This document shows, piece by piece, positions 18,315-26,826 of a DNA stretch of 64,000 nucleotides. This DNA comes from Silicimonas algicola. Lineage in GTDB: Bacteria > Pseudomonadota > Alphaproteobacteria > Rhodobacterales > Rhodobacteraceae. The stretch lies in NCBI RefSeq assembly GCF_003148765.1, contig NZ_QGGV01000006.1, forward strand, positions 186,001 to 250,000, written 5' to 3'. Both the position numbers and the translations under genes were made by a program. Below the pieces are notes generated by a model that saw nothing but the letters and a program-made list of their open reading frames with translations, was not told the DNA's origin and did not search any database. Within the stretch, counting starts at the first letter, position 1. The number at the start of each line of letters is the position of its first letter.

Positions 18315-18712
18315 CGGCAGGTCCCCACGAGCACGGCGGGGATCGCGACATAGATCACGCCGACCCCCGACAGGACCGACAACATCAGCGCGACGTGACC
18401 GAGAAAGCGATGCCGCTCTTCGGGGGTGTCGTGGTCGTAGTCGAAGTCGTCGTCCGTCAGGCTTCGCGCCCGGATGCGCCACAGCCGCAAGGTGTTGAAG
18501 CCGATGAGGGCAAGCGCAATGCCGGTCAGGACGAAGATGCCCGTCCGCGCGGGGTCGAGGTCGGCCATCCTCCCCGCCTTCTCGCAGTGAATGGCGGCCC
18601 AGACATAGCAGGCGAGGAAGTGAAGCGACCAGACGATGGGTGCCGCGATCACCTGGCACAGGTCGGTGCCCGTCTCGACCCGCCGGCGCTTATGCGGTGC
18701 TGCCTTGCTCAT
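18311..18712 (-). CDS. Small membrane protein of the cytochrome oxidase operon, unknown function
   Basis: A 133-residue protein with three predicted helices (about 20-40, 57-76, 103-128). The N-terminus is basic (PHKRRRVETG), and the acidic DDDFDYDHDTPEERHR loop lies between helices two and three. The first helix contains histidine and cysteine residues (WSLHFLACYVW). It overlaps the CoxI-III stop and the CtaG start by four bases each, so it is made in step with oxidase assembly. It may be a small accessory subunit or assembly factor; I recognise no named family. Confidence 0.7.
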   Translation of the reverse strand: MSKAAPHKRRRVETGTDLCQVIAAPIVWSLHFLACYVWAAIHCEKAGRMADLDPARTGIFVLTGIALALIGFNTLRLWRIRARSLTDDDFDYDHDTPEERHRFLGHVALMLSVLSGVGVIYVAIPAVLVGTCR

Positions 18713-21201
18713 TGCGCGCCCGGGACGAAGCCGATGACCGCCGCCGTGACGAGGCCGGCGAAGAGCGTGAAGTGCCAGTAGAGCGTCACGTTCCAGATGT
18801 CCGCGTCGTAGTCCGGCGTCATCTTCCCCGCCAGCGACCGCGCGAGGCAATAGCCTTGCATGATGGCACCCGCGAGCAGATGCGCCATGACCCAGAGCAC
18901 CAGCGCGCCGACGATGGCGGGATAGGAATGCGATGTCGGGTCCATCCCCCTGGTGAGCGGTCCGAGCGCGAAGGCCGCAGCCGCCGCCAGCGTGGCGGCG
19001 ACCGAGAGCCCGAGAAGGAACCGTGCCGTCGTCACCGCGCCGGCCGCGTTCCTCAGCCGGGCGGCAAGGGTCAGGCCCCAGGCAAGTGCCGTCAGAAGAC
19101 CCGCGGCCGCGGGCCAGAACATGCCCGGTGTCACGCTGCCCTCGGGAGGGAACTCGGGGTGGACGGTCCAGAAGAAGAAATACCCGAAGACGAGGGCGAG
19201 GAAGGCCGTGGCGTCGCCCGTCATGGTGATGAACATGGCCCACCAGCCCGTCGCCTGCGGCCCCGACCGGTAAAGCGGCAGCACGAGGCCATTGCCTACG
19301 TCCTTCTCGGTCTTTTCGGGGATCGGTGCCGCACCGTGCCACAGCCACCAGATTTGCGCCGCGAGGTAGAGGAGCCCCGAGGCGAGCGCCGTCCAGTAGA
19401 AATGGAAGGTCGAAAGGATGAAGAGCCCTCCCAGACCCACGGCGGCAACCATGGGCACAAAGGATGGCCCCGGAACGCGCAGAACCTGCACCGGCGTCGC
19501 GTCCAGCACCGTCGTCACCAGCGTCTCGCGCTTGCCTTCCTCGGCGTCGGGCAGATAGCCCTCGGCTTCGAGGCTGCGGCGGACGATGTCGGGATCGTCC
19601 CAGAGCGGATAGCGGTGACTGATGTCGGGGATCGAGCGCATCCCGATGTCGAGCGAGGGCGACAGCCACTCCAGGGTGCCGGCCTTCCAGGGGTTGTGGC
19701 CCGCGTCCTCGCCGTACTTCCACGACTTCAGGCAGTTCCATACGAAGACCAGGAACCCCGCGGCGAAAAGGAAGGCGCCGGCTGTCGAGACGAGGTTGAG
19801 TTCGCTCCACCCCCGGTCGGCCCCGTAAGTGAACACCCGGCGCGGCATCCCCAGAAGCCCCGTCAGGTGCATGGGCAGGAAGGCCACGTTGAAGCCCGTG
19901 AACATCAGCCAGAAGGACCAGATGCCGAGACGCCTGGACAGAAGGCGGCCGCTGAAGAAGGGGAAGTAGTAGTGAACGCCCGCCAGCGTGGGAAACAGCA
20001 TGCCGCCGATCAGCGTGTAGTGCAGGTGAGCCACGATGAAATAGGTATCGTGGACCTGGAAATCGAAGGGCGCCACGGCGACCATCACGCCGGTCAGACC
20101 GCCCGCGACGAAGGTGGCGAGCGCGCCGAGGCAGAAGATCATCGGCACCGACCGCTGGGCGCGACCCAGCATCACTGTCCCGATGAAGGCGAAAAGCTGA
20201 ATGCCCGTCGGGATCGCCACGGCCTCGGAGGCTGCCGAGAAGAATCCGAGCGAGATCGACGGCAGGCCCGTCGTGAACATGTGGTGGACCCAGAGCCCGA
20301 AGCTGAGGAACCCGGTGCCGAGCGCCGACAGAACGATCCACGAATAGCCCACGATGGGACGGCCCGAGAACGTGGGGATGATCATCGCGAGAAGGGCGAT
20401 GGCGGGCAGGAAGATGATGTAGACCTCGGGGTGCCCGAAGATCCAGAAGAGGTGCTGCCAGAGCAGTGGGTCGCCGCCTCGGGTGATGTCAAAGAACGGC
20501 CAGTCCAGCAGGCGCTCGAGTTCGAAGAGAAGGTCGCCCGCGATCAGCGGCGGGAAGGCGAAGAGGATCATCCCTCCGACGACGAGGACGTACCAGCCGT
20601 AGAGCGGCGTGAGGTTGATGTGCATCCCCGGCGCCCGGCACTTCAGGACGCCGACGATCAGCTCGACCGCGGCGGCGATGGAGGCGACCTCGATGAACGA
20701 CAGGCCCAGAAGCCAGATGTCGGCGCCGATCCCTGCCTGCTCGGTGGCGAGCGGGGGGTACATGAACCATCCCCCGTCGGGGGCGATGCCGAAGAAGATC
20801 GAGCCGCAGACGAAGACGCCGCCGATCAGGAAGCACCAGTAGCCGAAGGCGGACAGGCGCGGAAACGGCAGGTCTCGCGCGCCCAGCATCGCGGGCAGGA
20901 TCAGGATGGCCACGGCCTCGAAGATCGGCACGGCGAAGAGGAACATCATCACCGTGCCGTGGAGCGTGAACACCTGATTGTAGGTGTCGGCCGAGACGAG
21001 ACCGGCCTCAGGCACGGCGAGTTGGGCACGGATGATCAGGGCAAGGACGCCGCCGAACAGCATGAAGGCGAAGGCGGTGACGATGTACCAGATGCCGACC
21101 GAGGTGTTGTTCACGTCCGACCAGTAGGCGAATCCTTTCGGCGTCTCCCAGGTCTTCTCGAGGCGCCGCTCCTGCGCCTCGCGGGTCGCGGCGTCGGTCA
21201 T
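18709..21201 (-). CDS. ctaD: Cytochrome c oxidase, fused subunits I and III
   Basis: An 830-residue membrane protein, the proton-pumping core of a caa3-type haem-copper oxidase that reduces O2 to water. Subunit I occupies about 1-560: the haem-ligand segment with LHGTVMMFLF, the CuB and cross-link segment HPEVYIIFLP, and HDTYFIVAHLHY with the haem-a3 and haem-a histidines. A subunit III-like module of about seven helices fills 580-830 and ends IWNVTLYWHF. The I-III fusion explains why no separate subunit III gene occurs in the operon. It overlaps coxB by four bases. I chose the ATG at 21201, where MTDAATREAQERRLEKTWE begins. Confidence 0.92.
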   Translation of the reverse strand: MTDAATREAQERRLEKTWETPKGFAYWSDVNNTSVGIWYIVTAFAFMLFGGVLALIIRAQLAVPEAGLVSADTYNQVFTLHGTVMMFLFAVPIFEAVAILILPAMLGARDLPFPRLSAFGYWCFLIGGVFVCGSIFFGIAPDGGWFMYPPLATEQAGIGADIWLLGLSFIEVASIAAAVELIVGVLKCRAPGMHINLTPLYGWYVLVVGGMILFAFPPLIAGDLLFELERLLDWPFFDITRGGDPLLWQHLFWIFGHPEVYIIFLPAIALLAMIIPTFSGRPIVGYSWIVLSALGTGFLSFGLWVHHMFTTGLPSISLGFFSAASEAVAIPTGIQLFAFIGTVMLGRAQRSVPMIFCLGALATFVAGGLTGVMVAVAPFDFQVHDTYFIVAHLHYTLIGGMLFPTLAGVHYYFPFFSGRLLSRRLGIWSFWLMFTGFNVAFLPMHLTGLLGMPRRVFTYGADRGWSELNLVSTAGAFLFAAGFLVFVWNCLKSWKYGEDAGHNPWKAGTLEWLSPSLDIGMRSIPDISHRYPLWDDPDIVRRSLEAEGYLPDAEEGKRETLVTTVLDATPVQVLRVPGPSFVPMVAAVGLGGLFILSTFHFYWTALASGLLYLAAQIWWLWHGAAPIPEKTEKDVGNGLVLPLYRSGPQATGWWAMFITMTGDATAFLALVFGYFFFWTVHPEFPPEGSVTPGMFWPAAAGLLTALAWGLTLAARLRNAAGAVTTARFLLGLSVAATLAAAAAFALGPLTRGMDPTSHSYPAIVGALVLWVMAHLLAGAIMQGYCLARSLAGKMTPDYDADIWNVTLYWHFTLFAGLVTAAVIGFVPGAQ

Positions 21202-22187
21202 TTCAGCCCTCCGAGGAAAGCGAGGATCGCGTCCATCTGGTCGTCCGTGAGCATGTCGTAGGAGGGCATCCGCGCGTCGGGCTTGAACGCCACGGGATGG
21301 GCGATCCACTCCCGCAGGATCTCGGACGTGTTGTCTAGGATACCGGCGATGGTCGCGCGGCTGGCGAAATGGGTCAGGTCGGGTCCGGTCGCGCCAAGCT
21401 CGACGACGCCCCGCACCGTATGGCAGCCACCGCACCCCGCCGCGACGAAGGCGGACGCGTCGCCGCTCGCCGGCTCGGCCTGGGCGGCGAGATAGGCGGT
21501 GAAGTCCTCGGGCGGGACGACCCGTGCCTCGAAGGCCATGAAGGCATGGCTCGCGCCGCAGAACTCGGCGCAGATGCCGCGATAGAGGCCGGGCGTCGTC
21601 GGACGCAGCCTCAGCACGTTCTCGCGCCCGGGAATTGTGTCCATCTTGCCGCCGAGGGGCGGGATCCAGAACGAGTGTATCACGTCGGGACTGGTCAGGT
21701 GGAAATCGACCTCGGCGCCCGCTGGCAGGACGACCTCGTTCGCGGTCTCGATCATCGCGCCGTCCGGCCCCTCGATGCGGACGCGCCACCAGTATTGCTC
21801 GGCCTCGACGTGGACGCGCAGGTCGGGCGGTTCTCCCGGTCCCCAATCGGGCAGGAGCGTCAGCCCGTAGGCCAGAAGGGCGCCAAGCGTCACGGTCGGG
21901 AAGACGACTCCGCCGAACAGCACGACGAGGTCGGCGCCCCGCTCGGTGGTCGGCTTTCGTCGGGATACGATGGCAAAGACCGCCGCCCCGAAGACAACCG
22001 CCCAGATGACGACAGCCCCCACGGCCATGACCCAGAACAGCCGAGCGATCTCGGCGGCGTCCTCTCCGGCGGGGTGCAGGACGCTCTGCGCGGGATTGCA
22101 ACCCGCCAGAAGCGCAAGCGTCGCCGGACCGAGCCAGGGATTTGGATTTCGCCTCCAGGCATGAAGATGACTTGCGATGACGGGCAC
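21198..22187 (-). CDS. coxB: Cytochrome c oxidase subunit II fused to cytochrome c (caa3 type)
   Basis: About 329 residues. A lipoprotein-like signal (LALLAGC, lipobox cysteine near residue 28) is followed by two membrane helices and the periplasmic cupredoxin domain with the CuA ligands (CAEFCGASHAFM near residue 220). The C-terminal cytochrome c domain has CGGCH near 255. It accepts electrons and passes them to subunit I. The start is uncertain: I used GTG 22187, but an ATG at 22268 is in frame and would overlap the divergent cytochrome b561 gene. It is the first gene of the five-gene oxidase operon. Confidence 0.88.
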   Translation of the reverse strand: MPVIASHLHAWRRNPNPWLGPATLALLAGCNPAQSVLHPAGEDAAEIARLFWVMAVGAVVIWAVVFGAAVFAIVSRRKPTTERGADLVVLFGGVVFPTVTLGALLAYGLTLLPDWGPGEPPDLRVHVEAEQYWWRVRIEGPDGAMIETANEVVLPAGAEVDFHLTSPDVIHSFWIPPLGGKMDTIPGRENVLRLRPTTPGLYRGICAEFCGASHAFMAFEARVVPPEDFTAYLAAQAEPASGDASAFVAAGCGGCHTVRGVVELGATGPDLTHFASRATIAGILDNTSEILREWIAHPVAFKPDARMPSYDMLTDDQMDAILAFLGGLK

Positions 22188-22262
22188 CTGGGGCTTTGGT
22201 AGTCGGAACGGCGCGCTCCGTCCTGTCGGGATGCGGGCGCCAGCGGCGGGATACTGGAAAAC

Positions 22263-22844
22263 ATGCACGAAACGGATGCTGGACGAAAGGGGTCAGACGG
22301 TCGGGAAGAGACCGAGGCGCGCGCCGAGGTAGACGGCTACACCCCCCTCCAGATCGCGCTGCACTGGGCCATCGCAGGGCTCGTCCTCGTGCAGCTTCTT
22401 CTGAACGGCTCGATCGAGGTCGCCTTCGACGCGCGGATGGACGGCGACGTGGCCCTGCACGGCTTCATCGGGCAGGCGCTGGCCTTCGGACACATCGCGA
22501 TCGGGTCGGCGATCCTGATCCTCACCGTGTGGCGTCTCGCGGTGCGCCTCAGCGTCGGCCCGCCCGATCCGTCCATGCCCGCACCGCGCGCCATCGTCCT
22601 CATCGGCAAGATGGCGCATGTGGCCCTTTATGCCTTCATTCTCGTCATGCCGATGACCGGCCTCGTTGCCTGGGTTTTGAAAAGCGATATCGCCGCCGAG
22701 CTTCACGAATGGCTGCGCTGGCCCTTCATCCTGCTCATCATCGGACACGGTCTCGGCGCGTTGCTGGAGCACATGGCCTTCGGCAACAGGACGCTTGAAC
22801 GGATGCTGAGAAGCAAAGTGCGCGGGGCGGCGGGCCAGAGATGA
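22263..22844 (+). CDS. Cytochrome b561 family protein
   Basis: A 193-residue diheme membrane cytochrome of the bacterial CybB type, with four helices starting near residue 29. Candidate haem ligands are H34 (IALHWAIAG), the HGFIGQ and HIAIG histidines, and later HVALYAF and HGLGALLEH. It would shuttle electrons between the quinone pool and a periplasmic or membrane acceptor. It diverges from the oxidase operon across only about 75 bases and overlaps the downstream short-chain dehydrogenase by four bases (ATGA). The first 25 residues are polar and poorly conserved in the family, so the true start could be slightly internal. Confidence 0.85.
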   Translation: MHETDAGRKGSDGREETEARAEVDGYTPLQIALHWAIAGLVLVQLLLNGSIEVAFDARMDGDVALHGFIGQALAFGHIAIGSAILILTVWRLAVRLSVGPPDPSMPAPRAIVLIGKMAHVALYAFILVMPMTGLVAWVLKSDIAAELHEWLRWPFILLIIGHGLGALLEHMAFGNRTLERMLRSKVRGAAGQR

Positions 22845-23581
22845 CGCTCGGCGGACAGGTGGCCATCGTCACGGGCGCAAGCCGAGGCATCGGGCGGGAG
22901 ACGGCGCTGCGGCTTGCCCGGGCAGGCGCACAGGTGATCGTTCATGCGACGGGCCTCGAGCGGGTCGAGTCGCTGGCGGCCGAGATAGGGGCGGATGGGG
23001 CCGTCGCCGTCGCCGGGGACATCGTCGATCCAGGTGTGAGCGCGCTGCTCGCGCAGACGGCACTTGACCGCTTCGGGCGCATCGACGTCCTCGTGAACAA
23101 TGCAGGGATGAACCTGCGTTCGGGCACTCTCGACATGGCGCTCGAGGATTGGCAGCGCGTCATGAACGTCAACCTCAACGGCACGCTTCACGCCTGCCGG
23201 GCCGTGCTTCCTGCCATGATCGCCGCGCGGTCGGGACGGATCGTCAACGTCAGTTCCACCGCCGCGAAGACGGCGCACCGCAATGCCGCTCCGGCCTACG
23301 GCGCGTCGAAGGCGGCCGTGAATTACCTCACCATGCACCTCGCCCGCGAAATGGCCCCGCACGGGATACGGGTGAACGCTGTCTGCCCCGGTCCCGTCGA
23401 GACGGACATGACCGCCGAATGGGACGACGGATATCGCGCGCAGGTCATGGCGAATGTTCCCCTTGGACGTCTGGGGCGGGCCAGCGAGATCGCCGATACG
23501 ATCCTGTTTCTCGCCTCCGACGCCTCGGGCTTCGTGACGGGCGAGACGCTGAACGCGAACGGCGGTACCTTCATGGCTTGA
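22841..23581 (+). CDS. SDR family oxidoreductase
   Basis: A 246-residue classical short-chain dehydrogenase/reductase. The cofactor-binding TGASRGIGRE (residues 11-20), NNAG (about 87-90), active-site serine in NVSSTAAK (about 140) and YGASK (about 154-158) are all present, followed by the VNAVCPGPVETDM segment. It belongs to the FabG-like group, in which substrates range from acyl-ACP to sugars and polyols. It is coupled to cytochrome b561 by an ATGA overlap and lies just upstream of the sugar-acid kinase operon, so a polyol or sugar-acid substrate is possible. The substrate is not determined by sequence. Confidence 0.85.
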   Translation: MTLGGQVAIVTGASRGIGRETALRLARAGAQVIVHATGLERVESLAAEIGADGAVAVAGDIVDPGVSALLAQTALDRFGRIDVLVNNAGMNLRSGTLDMALEDWQRVMNVNLNGTLHACRAVLPAMIAARSGRIVNVSSTAAKTAHRNAAPAYGASKAAVNYLTMHLAREMAPHGIRVNAVCPGPVETDMTAEWDDGYRAQVMANVPLGRLGRASEIADTILFLASDASGFVTGETLNANGGTFMA

Positions 23582-23586
23582 GATGC

Positions 23587-23608
23587 TCCAATATGTAAAC
23601 AGATTGGA
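23587..23608. promoter_or_regulatory. Probable GntR operator upstream of the sugar-acid kinase operon
   Basis: The dyad TCCAAT-A-TGT / ACA-G-ATTGGA matches at 9 of 11 symmetric positions. It lies 13 bases before a TTGACG (23621-23626) that could be the -35 box of this operon. The TGT-ACA core is compatible with FadR-subfamily GntR sites, and the operon encodes such a regulator. Confidence 0.5.
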
Positions 23609-23675
23609 CCGAGAAGAGTATTGACGAACAAGCCTTTGCTTCTACCCTGCGAACAAATTCGCCTTTGGAGAGAGC

Positions 23676-24701
23676 TTGCTTCAAGTCGCCATCATCGCCG
23701 ATGACCTGACCGGCGCGCTCGACGCGGCCGCGCCCTTCGCCGGGGTTGCGGGTGGCGTCGTCGTCGCCACGCGCCCCGAAACGCTGGGGGCCGCCTTGGC
23801 AACAAATTCCGGCGTCGTGTCGGTATCGACCCGCTCGCGCGAGGTCCACCCGGAAGAGGCGCAGCGAAGGGTCGCCGCCGTTCTGGCGGAGTTGCCGAAG
23901 GGCCTCCGGTTGTTCAAGAAGATCGACTCGCGCCTGAAGGGCAACGTCGCCTCCGAGCTGGAGGCGTTCGGAGACCGGCAGATGATCGTCGCGCCCGCCA
24001 TCCCCGAGTTCGGGCGGATCGTGCGAAACGGTCATCTGGAGGGCTTCGGGATCGACATGCCGCTGGCTGTCTCCAAGGCTCTCGGTGCGGCATCGGATCG
24101 CGCCGCCATCCCCGACACCGTCACAGCCTCCGACATGCGGGAGGTGTTGCGACTCGCGGGCGAGGGTGCGGTCCTCGTGGGTGCAAGGGGGCTTGCCTCG
24201 GCACTTGCGTCCTCCCTCGGTGTGGTCGCTGCACCCGCGCCGGTGCGCCTCCCCGGGCCGGTCTGCATCGCCATCGGCTCCACCGACCCGATCACGCTGT
24301 CGCAGGTGGCGCAACTCGCACAGCATGGCGAGGGCGTTCAGCATGTCCGGGCCGTCTCGGGCCGCGTTCCACTGGCGCCGGACGGTGCCCTCGCCCCGGT
24401 GACGCTTCTCCAGATCGTCGGCGGCAGGGACGACGACGTCGGCACGACATCGCGCCGTTTCGCCGAAGGCGCCGCTTCCTGGCTCGGCGGCGCGAGGTCG
24501 ATCATCGTCTCGGGCGGTGCGACCGCAGAGGCCTGTCTCGATGCCCTTGGCATCGACGTCCTGTCGTTGAAGGGCGAGGCGCTTCCCGGGCTGCCTGTGT
24601 CGGAAGGGGGCGGACGGACTATCGTGACGAAGTCGGGCGGCTTCGGGGATGTCGACTGCCTGCTTCGCCTGGTCGCGGGTGCGGTGGTCACGGAGGCATG
24701 A
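23676..24701 (+). CDS. Four-carbon acid sugar kinase family protein (DUF1537)
   Basis: A 341-residue kinase of the OtnK/DtnK family, which phosphorylates four-carbon acid sugars such as D-threonate, L-threonate and erythronate on the terminal hydroxyl. The hallmarks are IADDLTGALDA at residues 7-17, KKIDSRLKGN near 88 and the C-terminal TKSGGFGD near 316. It is about 80 residues shorter than typical DtnK/OtnK. The start is TTG 23676 with GGAGAG five bases upstream; no ATG is possible before the conserved IADDLTGA. It is the first gene of an operon with a GntR regulator and a transporter. The substrate is presumably the sugar acid handled by the PdxA2-like enzyme in the converging operon. Confidence 0.82.
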   Translation: MLQVAIIADDLTGALDAAAPFAGVAGGVVVATRPETLGAALATNSGVVSVSTRSREVHPEEAQRRVAAVLAELPKGLRLFKKIDSRLKGNVASELEAFGDRQMIVAPAIPEFGRIVRNGHLEGFGIDMPLAVSKALGAASDRAAIPDTVTASDMREVLRLAGEGAVLVGARGLASALASSLGVVAAPAPVRLPGPVCIAIGSTDPITLSQVAQLAQHGEGVQHVRAVSGRVPLAPDGALAPVTLLQIVGGRDDDVGTTSRRFAEGAASWLGGARSIIVSGGATAEACLDALGIDVLSLKGEALPGLPVSEGGGRTIVTKSGGFGDVDCLLRLVAGAVVTEA

Positions 24702-25432
24702 GCATGTCCGACCGCAAGCCCGTGGACCTGCGCGTCCCGCCCGCCAACCGCAAGAGCCTGGCCGACATAGTGTTCGACCGTCTGATGCGGTCGATCAAGT
24801 CCGGCTCCTACGGTCCCGACGAAAGGCTGCCGACGGAACATGCGCTCGCGGCCGAGTTTCAGGTTTCGCGGCCCGTCATCCGGGAGGCGCTTCAGCGTCT
24901 GCGCGAGCAGGGCTTTGTCTACTCGCGGCAAGGGGCGGGGACATTCATCCGTCAGATCGGCCTCCGCGAACCTCTGGGGTTCGGGACGCTCGAAAGCATC
25001 GCCGACCTGTCGCGCTGCTACGAGTTCCGTATTACGCTCGAACCCGAAGCCGCCGCCGCCGCCGCCGAGCGCCGAAGCGCCTCGGCCCTCGCCGATATCG
25101 CCGAGGCGCTGGACTTGATGCGGGACGCCACTGCGCGGCAGCGGCACCGCGAGGATGCCGATTTCGCCTTTCACGGCGCCATCGCAAGGGCGAGCGACAA
25201 CAGGTACTTCGTGACCGCTCTTGAAGCGTTGGCCGACCACATCGGCGTCGGCATGCAGTTCCACGGCCAGTCACTGAAAGCGTCGCCCGACGGGCTGGCG
25301 CAGGTCTTCGAAGAACACGCGGCGATCCACGACGCGATCCGTGACCACCAGCCCGACGCTGCGCGGAGGCTGATGCGCCAGCACCTTATCGGCTCGCGCG
25401 ACCGCCTGTTCGTAGGTCGTCCGCGAGGATGA
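24698..25432 (+). CDS. GntR-family transcriptional regulator (FadR/FCD subfamily)
   Basis: A 244-residue regulator. The N-terminal winged helix-turn-helix is at about 15-80 (LPTEHALAAEFQVSRPVIREALQRLREQG in outline), and the all-helical FCD effector domain at about 95-235 has the metal- and ligand-binding FHGAIARASDN and HAAIHDAIRDHQ histidines. The FCD pocket usually binds a carboxylate, in line with a sugar-acid inducer. It is coupled to the kinase (ATGA) and to the transporter (ATGA). It is the best candidate to bind the palindrome at 23587-23608, and perhaps the different palindrome before the sialidase gene. Confidence 0.88.
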   Translation: MSMSDRKPVDLRVPPANRKSLADIVFDRLMRSIKSGSYGPDERLPTEHALAAEFQVSRPVIREALQRLREQGFVYSRQGAGTFIRQIGLREPLGFGTLESIADLSRCYEFRITLEPEAAAAAAERRSASALADIAEALDLMRDATARQRHREDADFAFHGAIARASDNRYFVTALEALADHIGVGMQFHGQSLKASPDGLAQVFEEHAAIHDAIRDHQPDAARRLMRQHLIGSRDRLFVGRPRG

Positions 25433-26826
25433 CGCGAAGCTGGGGCGGCAGAACCATCGGCATTCTTCTCTTCGTGGTTACGGGCCTCGTGATCTGCGAC
25501 GAATGGGGTCTTGCCACCTGGGCGCTCGACGCGAAGCCGGCGGTGACGCTTGCTCTGATCGCGGTCTACCTGCCGCAGGTCCGTGCGTCGCGGAAAGCCT
25601 TCATCATCTTCGCCGCTCTTCTGACTGTCTTCCTTGCCGCCACGAACCCGGCCTGGAGGACGACGGTCCTTGCCGCCCTCGACACCACCGCCTTCATCGC
25701 GGCCTTCTTCACGGCGCTGACGATCCTCAAGTCGGCCGCGCAGACCTCTCCGGCGATCCGGCGCGCGGGACGCTTTCTTGCAGGTCAGCCGCCGGGGCGA
25801 AGATATCTTGCCCTGACGGCGGGGGGACAGGCGTTCACGCTCCTTCTCAACTATGGCTCGCTTCAGCTTCTCGGTGCCATGGCTGTGAGCAGCGCGGCCG
25901 AGGAGCAGAACCCCGAGATCCGCGCGATCCGGATGCGGCGGATGCTTCTGGCGATCGAGCGTGGACTGATCTCGACCCTGCCGTGGTCTCCGCTGTCCTT
26001 CGCCGTCGCGATCTCGACGGCGACGGTGCCCGGCACGTCCTGGGCAGGTATCCTGTTGCCCTCGATGGTCACCGGCCTCATCGCGGCGGGGACGGGATGG
26101 GCGCTCGACACGATCTTCAAACCGAAGGTCTCGTCGTCCCGCCCGACGAGAAGCGCGCCGCCGGAGGGAAGCTGGGCGACGATGGCGCCGCTGGCTCTCC
26201 TCCTGGCGATCCTCGTCGTCAGCGTGGGGACGCTTCACGAGCTGACAAGCGTGCGCATCGTGGGGCTTGTGACGGTCATCGTGCCTGCGATGGCGACCGG
26301 CTGGATGCTTCTCCAGCACCGGCACGACCGCCCGTTGCAGTCGGTCGGTCGCCGCTACAAGACCTATTTCTTCGAGGAGCTTCCGGCGTTCTCGGGCGAG
26401 ATGACACTCATCATGATGGCGGGCTACATCGGGACCGTCGGTGCGGCCGTGCTGGCGCCGGTCCTGAACGACCTCGGACTCGATCTCTCGCTCCTGCCGA
26501 CATGGGTCCTTCTGGTCGGCTTCGTGTGGATCATTCCGGTTCTGGGTCAGCTCGCCATGAACCCCATCCTTGCCGTCACCCTCATCGGTCCGTTCATCCC
26601 CTCCGCCGAGACGCTTGGCGTCAGCCCGACGGCGGTGGTGGTCGCCCTGACCGCAGGATGGGCGATCAGCGGCGCGAGTTCGCCCTTCACCGCGACGCAG
26701 CTTCTTCTGGCGCACCATGCCGGCGTGTCCGCCTGGAGCGTGGGGCTGAGGTGGAACGGCCTCTTCACTCTCACCTGCCTCGTCCTGCTCTCGGCCTGGG
26801 TGCTGGTCTACGCCTATGTCTTCTGA
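25429..26826 (+). CDS. Polytopic membrane protein, putative transporter, unknown substrate
   Basis: A 465-residue protein with about eleven to twelve predicted helices and short polar loops. A charged loop with RSAPPEGS lies near residue 240, in the middle, dividing the protein into two halves as in ion-transporter-superfamily carriers. The repeated segments TLPWSPLSFAVAIS (about residue 185) and GWAISGASSPFTATQ (about 410) look like the two re-entrant hairpins of such carriers. I do not recognise the family. The gene overlaps the GntR gene (ATGA), so uptake of the sugar acid used by this locus is the simplest role. Its stop shares the palindrome TGATCA with the stop of the converging gene. 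Confidence 0.7.
   Translation: MTRSWGGRTIGILLFVVTGLVICDEWGLATWALDAKPAVTLALIAVYLPQVRASRKAFIIFAALLTVFLAATNPAWRTTVLAALDTTAFIAAFFTALTILKSAAQTSPAIRRAGRFLAGQPPGRRYLALTAGGQAFTLLLNYGSLQLLGAMAVSSAAEEQNPEIRAIRMRRMLLAIERGLISTLPWSPLSFAVAISTATVPGTSWAGILLPSMVTGLIAAGTGWALDTIFKPKVSSSRPTRSAPPEGSWATMAPLALLLAILVVSVGTLHELTSVRIVGLVTVIVPAMATGWMLLQHRHDRPLQSVGRRYKTYFFEELPAFSGEMTLIMMAGYIGTVGAAVLAPVLNDLGLDLSLLPTWVLLVGFVWIIPVLGQLAMNPILAVTLIGPFIPSAETLGVSPTAVVVALTAGWAISGASSPFTATQLLLAHHAGVSAWSVGLRWNGLFTLTCLVLLSAWVLVYAYVF

Noticed and set aside
17698-18351. Long upstream extension of the cytochrome c frame (538 residues)
   Set aside because: It runs through the CtaG gene in another frame, is Arg/Pro-rich, and the haem protein begins at the GTG at 17697 with a membrane anchor.
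18640-21261. 873-residue plus-strand open frame across the oxidase genes
   Set aside because: It is charged low-complexity sequence antisense to clear CoxI-III and CoxII homology; a GC-skew shadow frame.
22205-22209. GGAAC upstream of cytochrome b561 as an EcfG -35 box
   Set aside because: No CGTT occurs 16-17 bases downstream.
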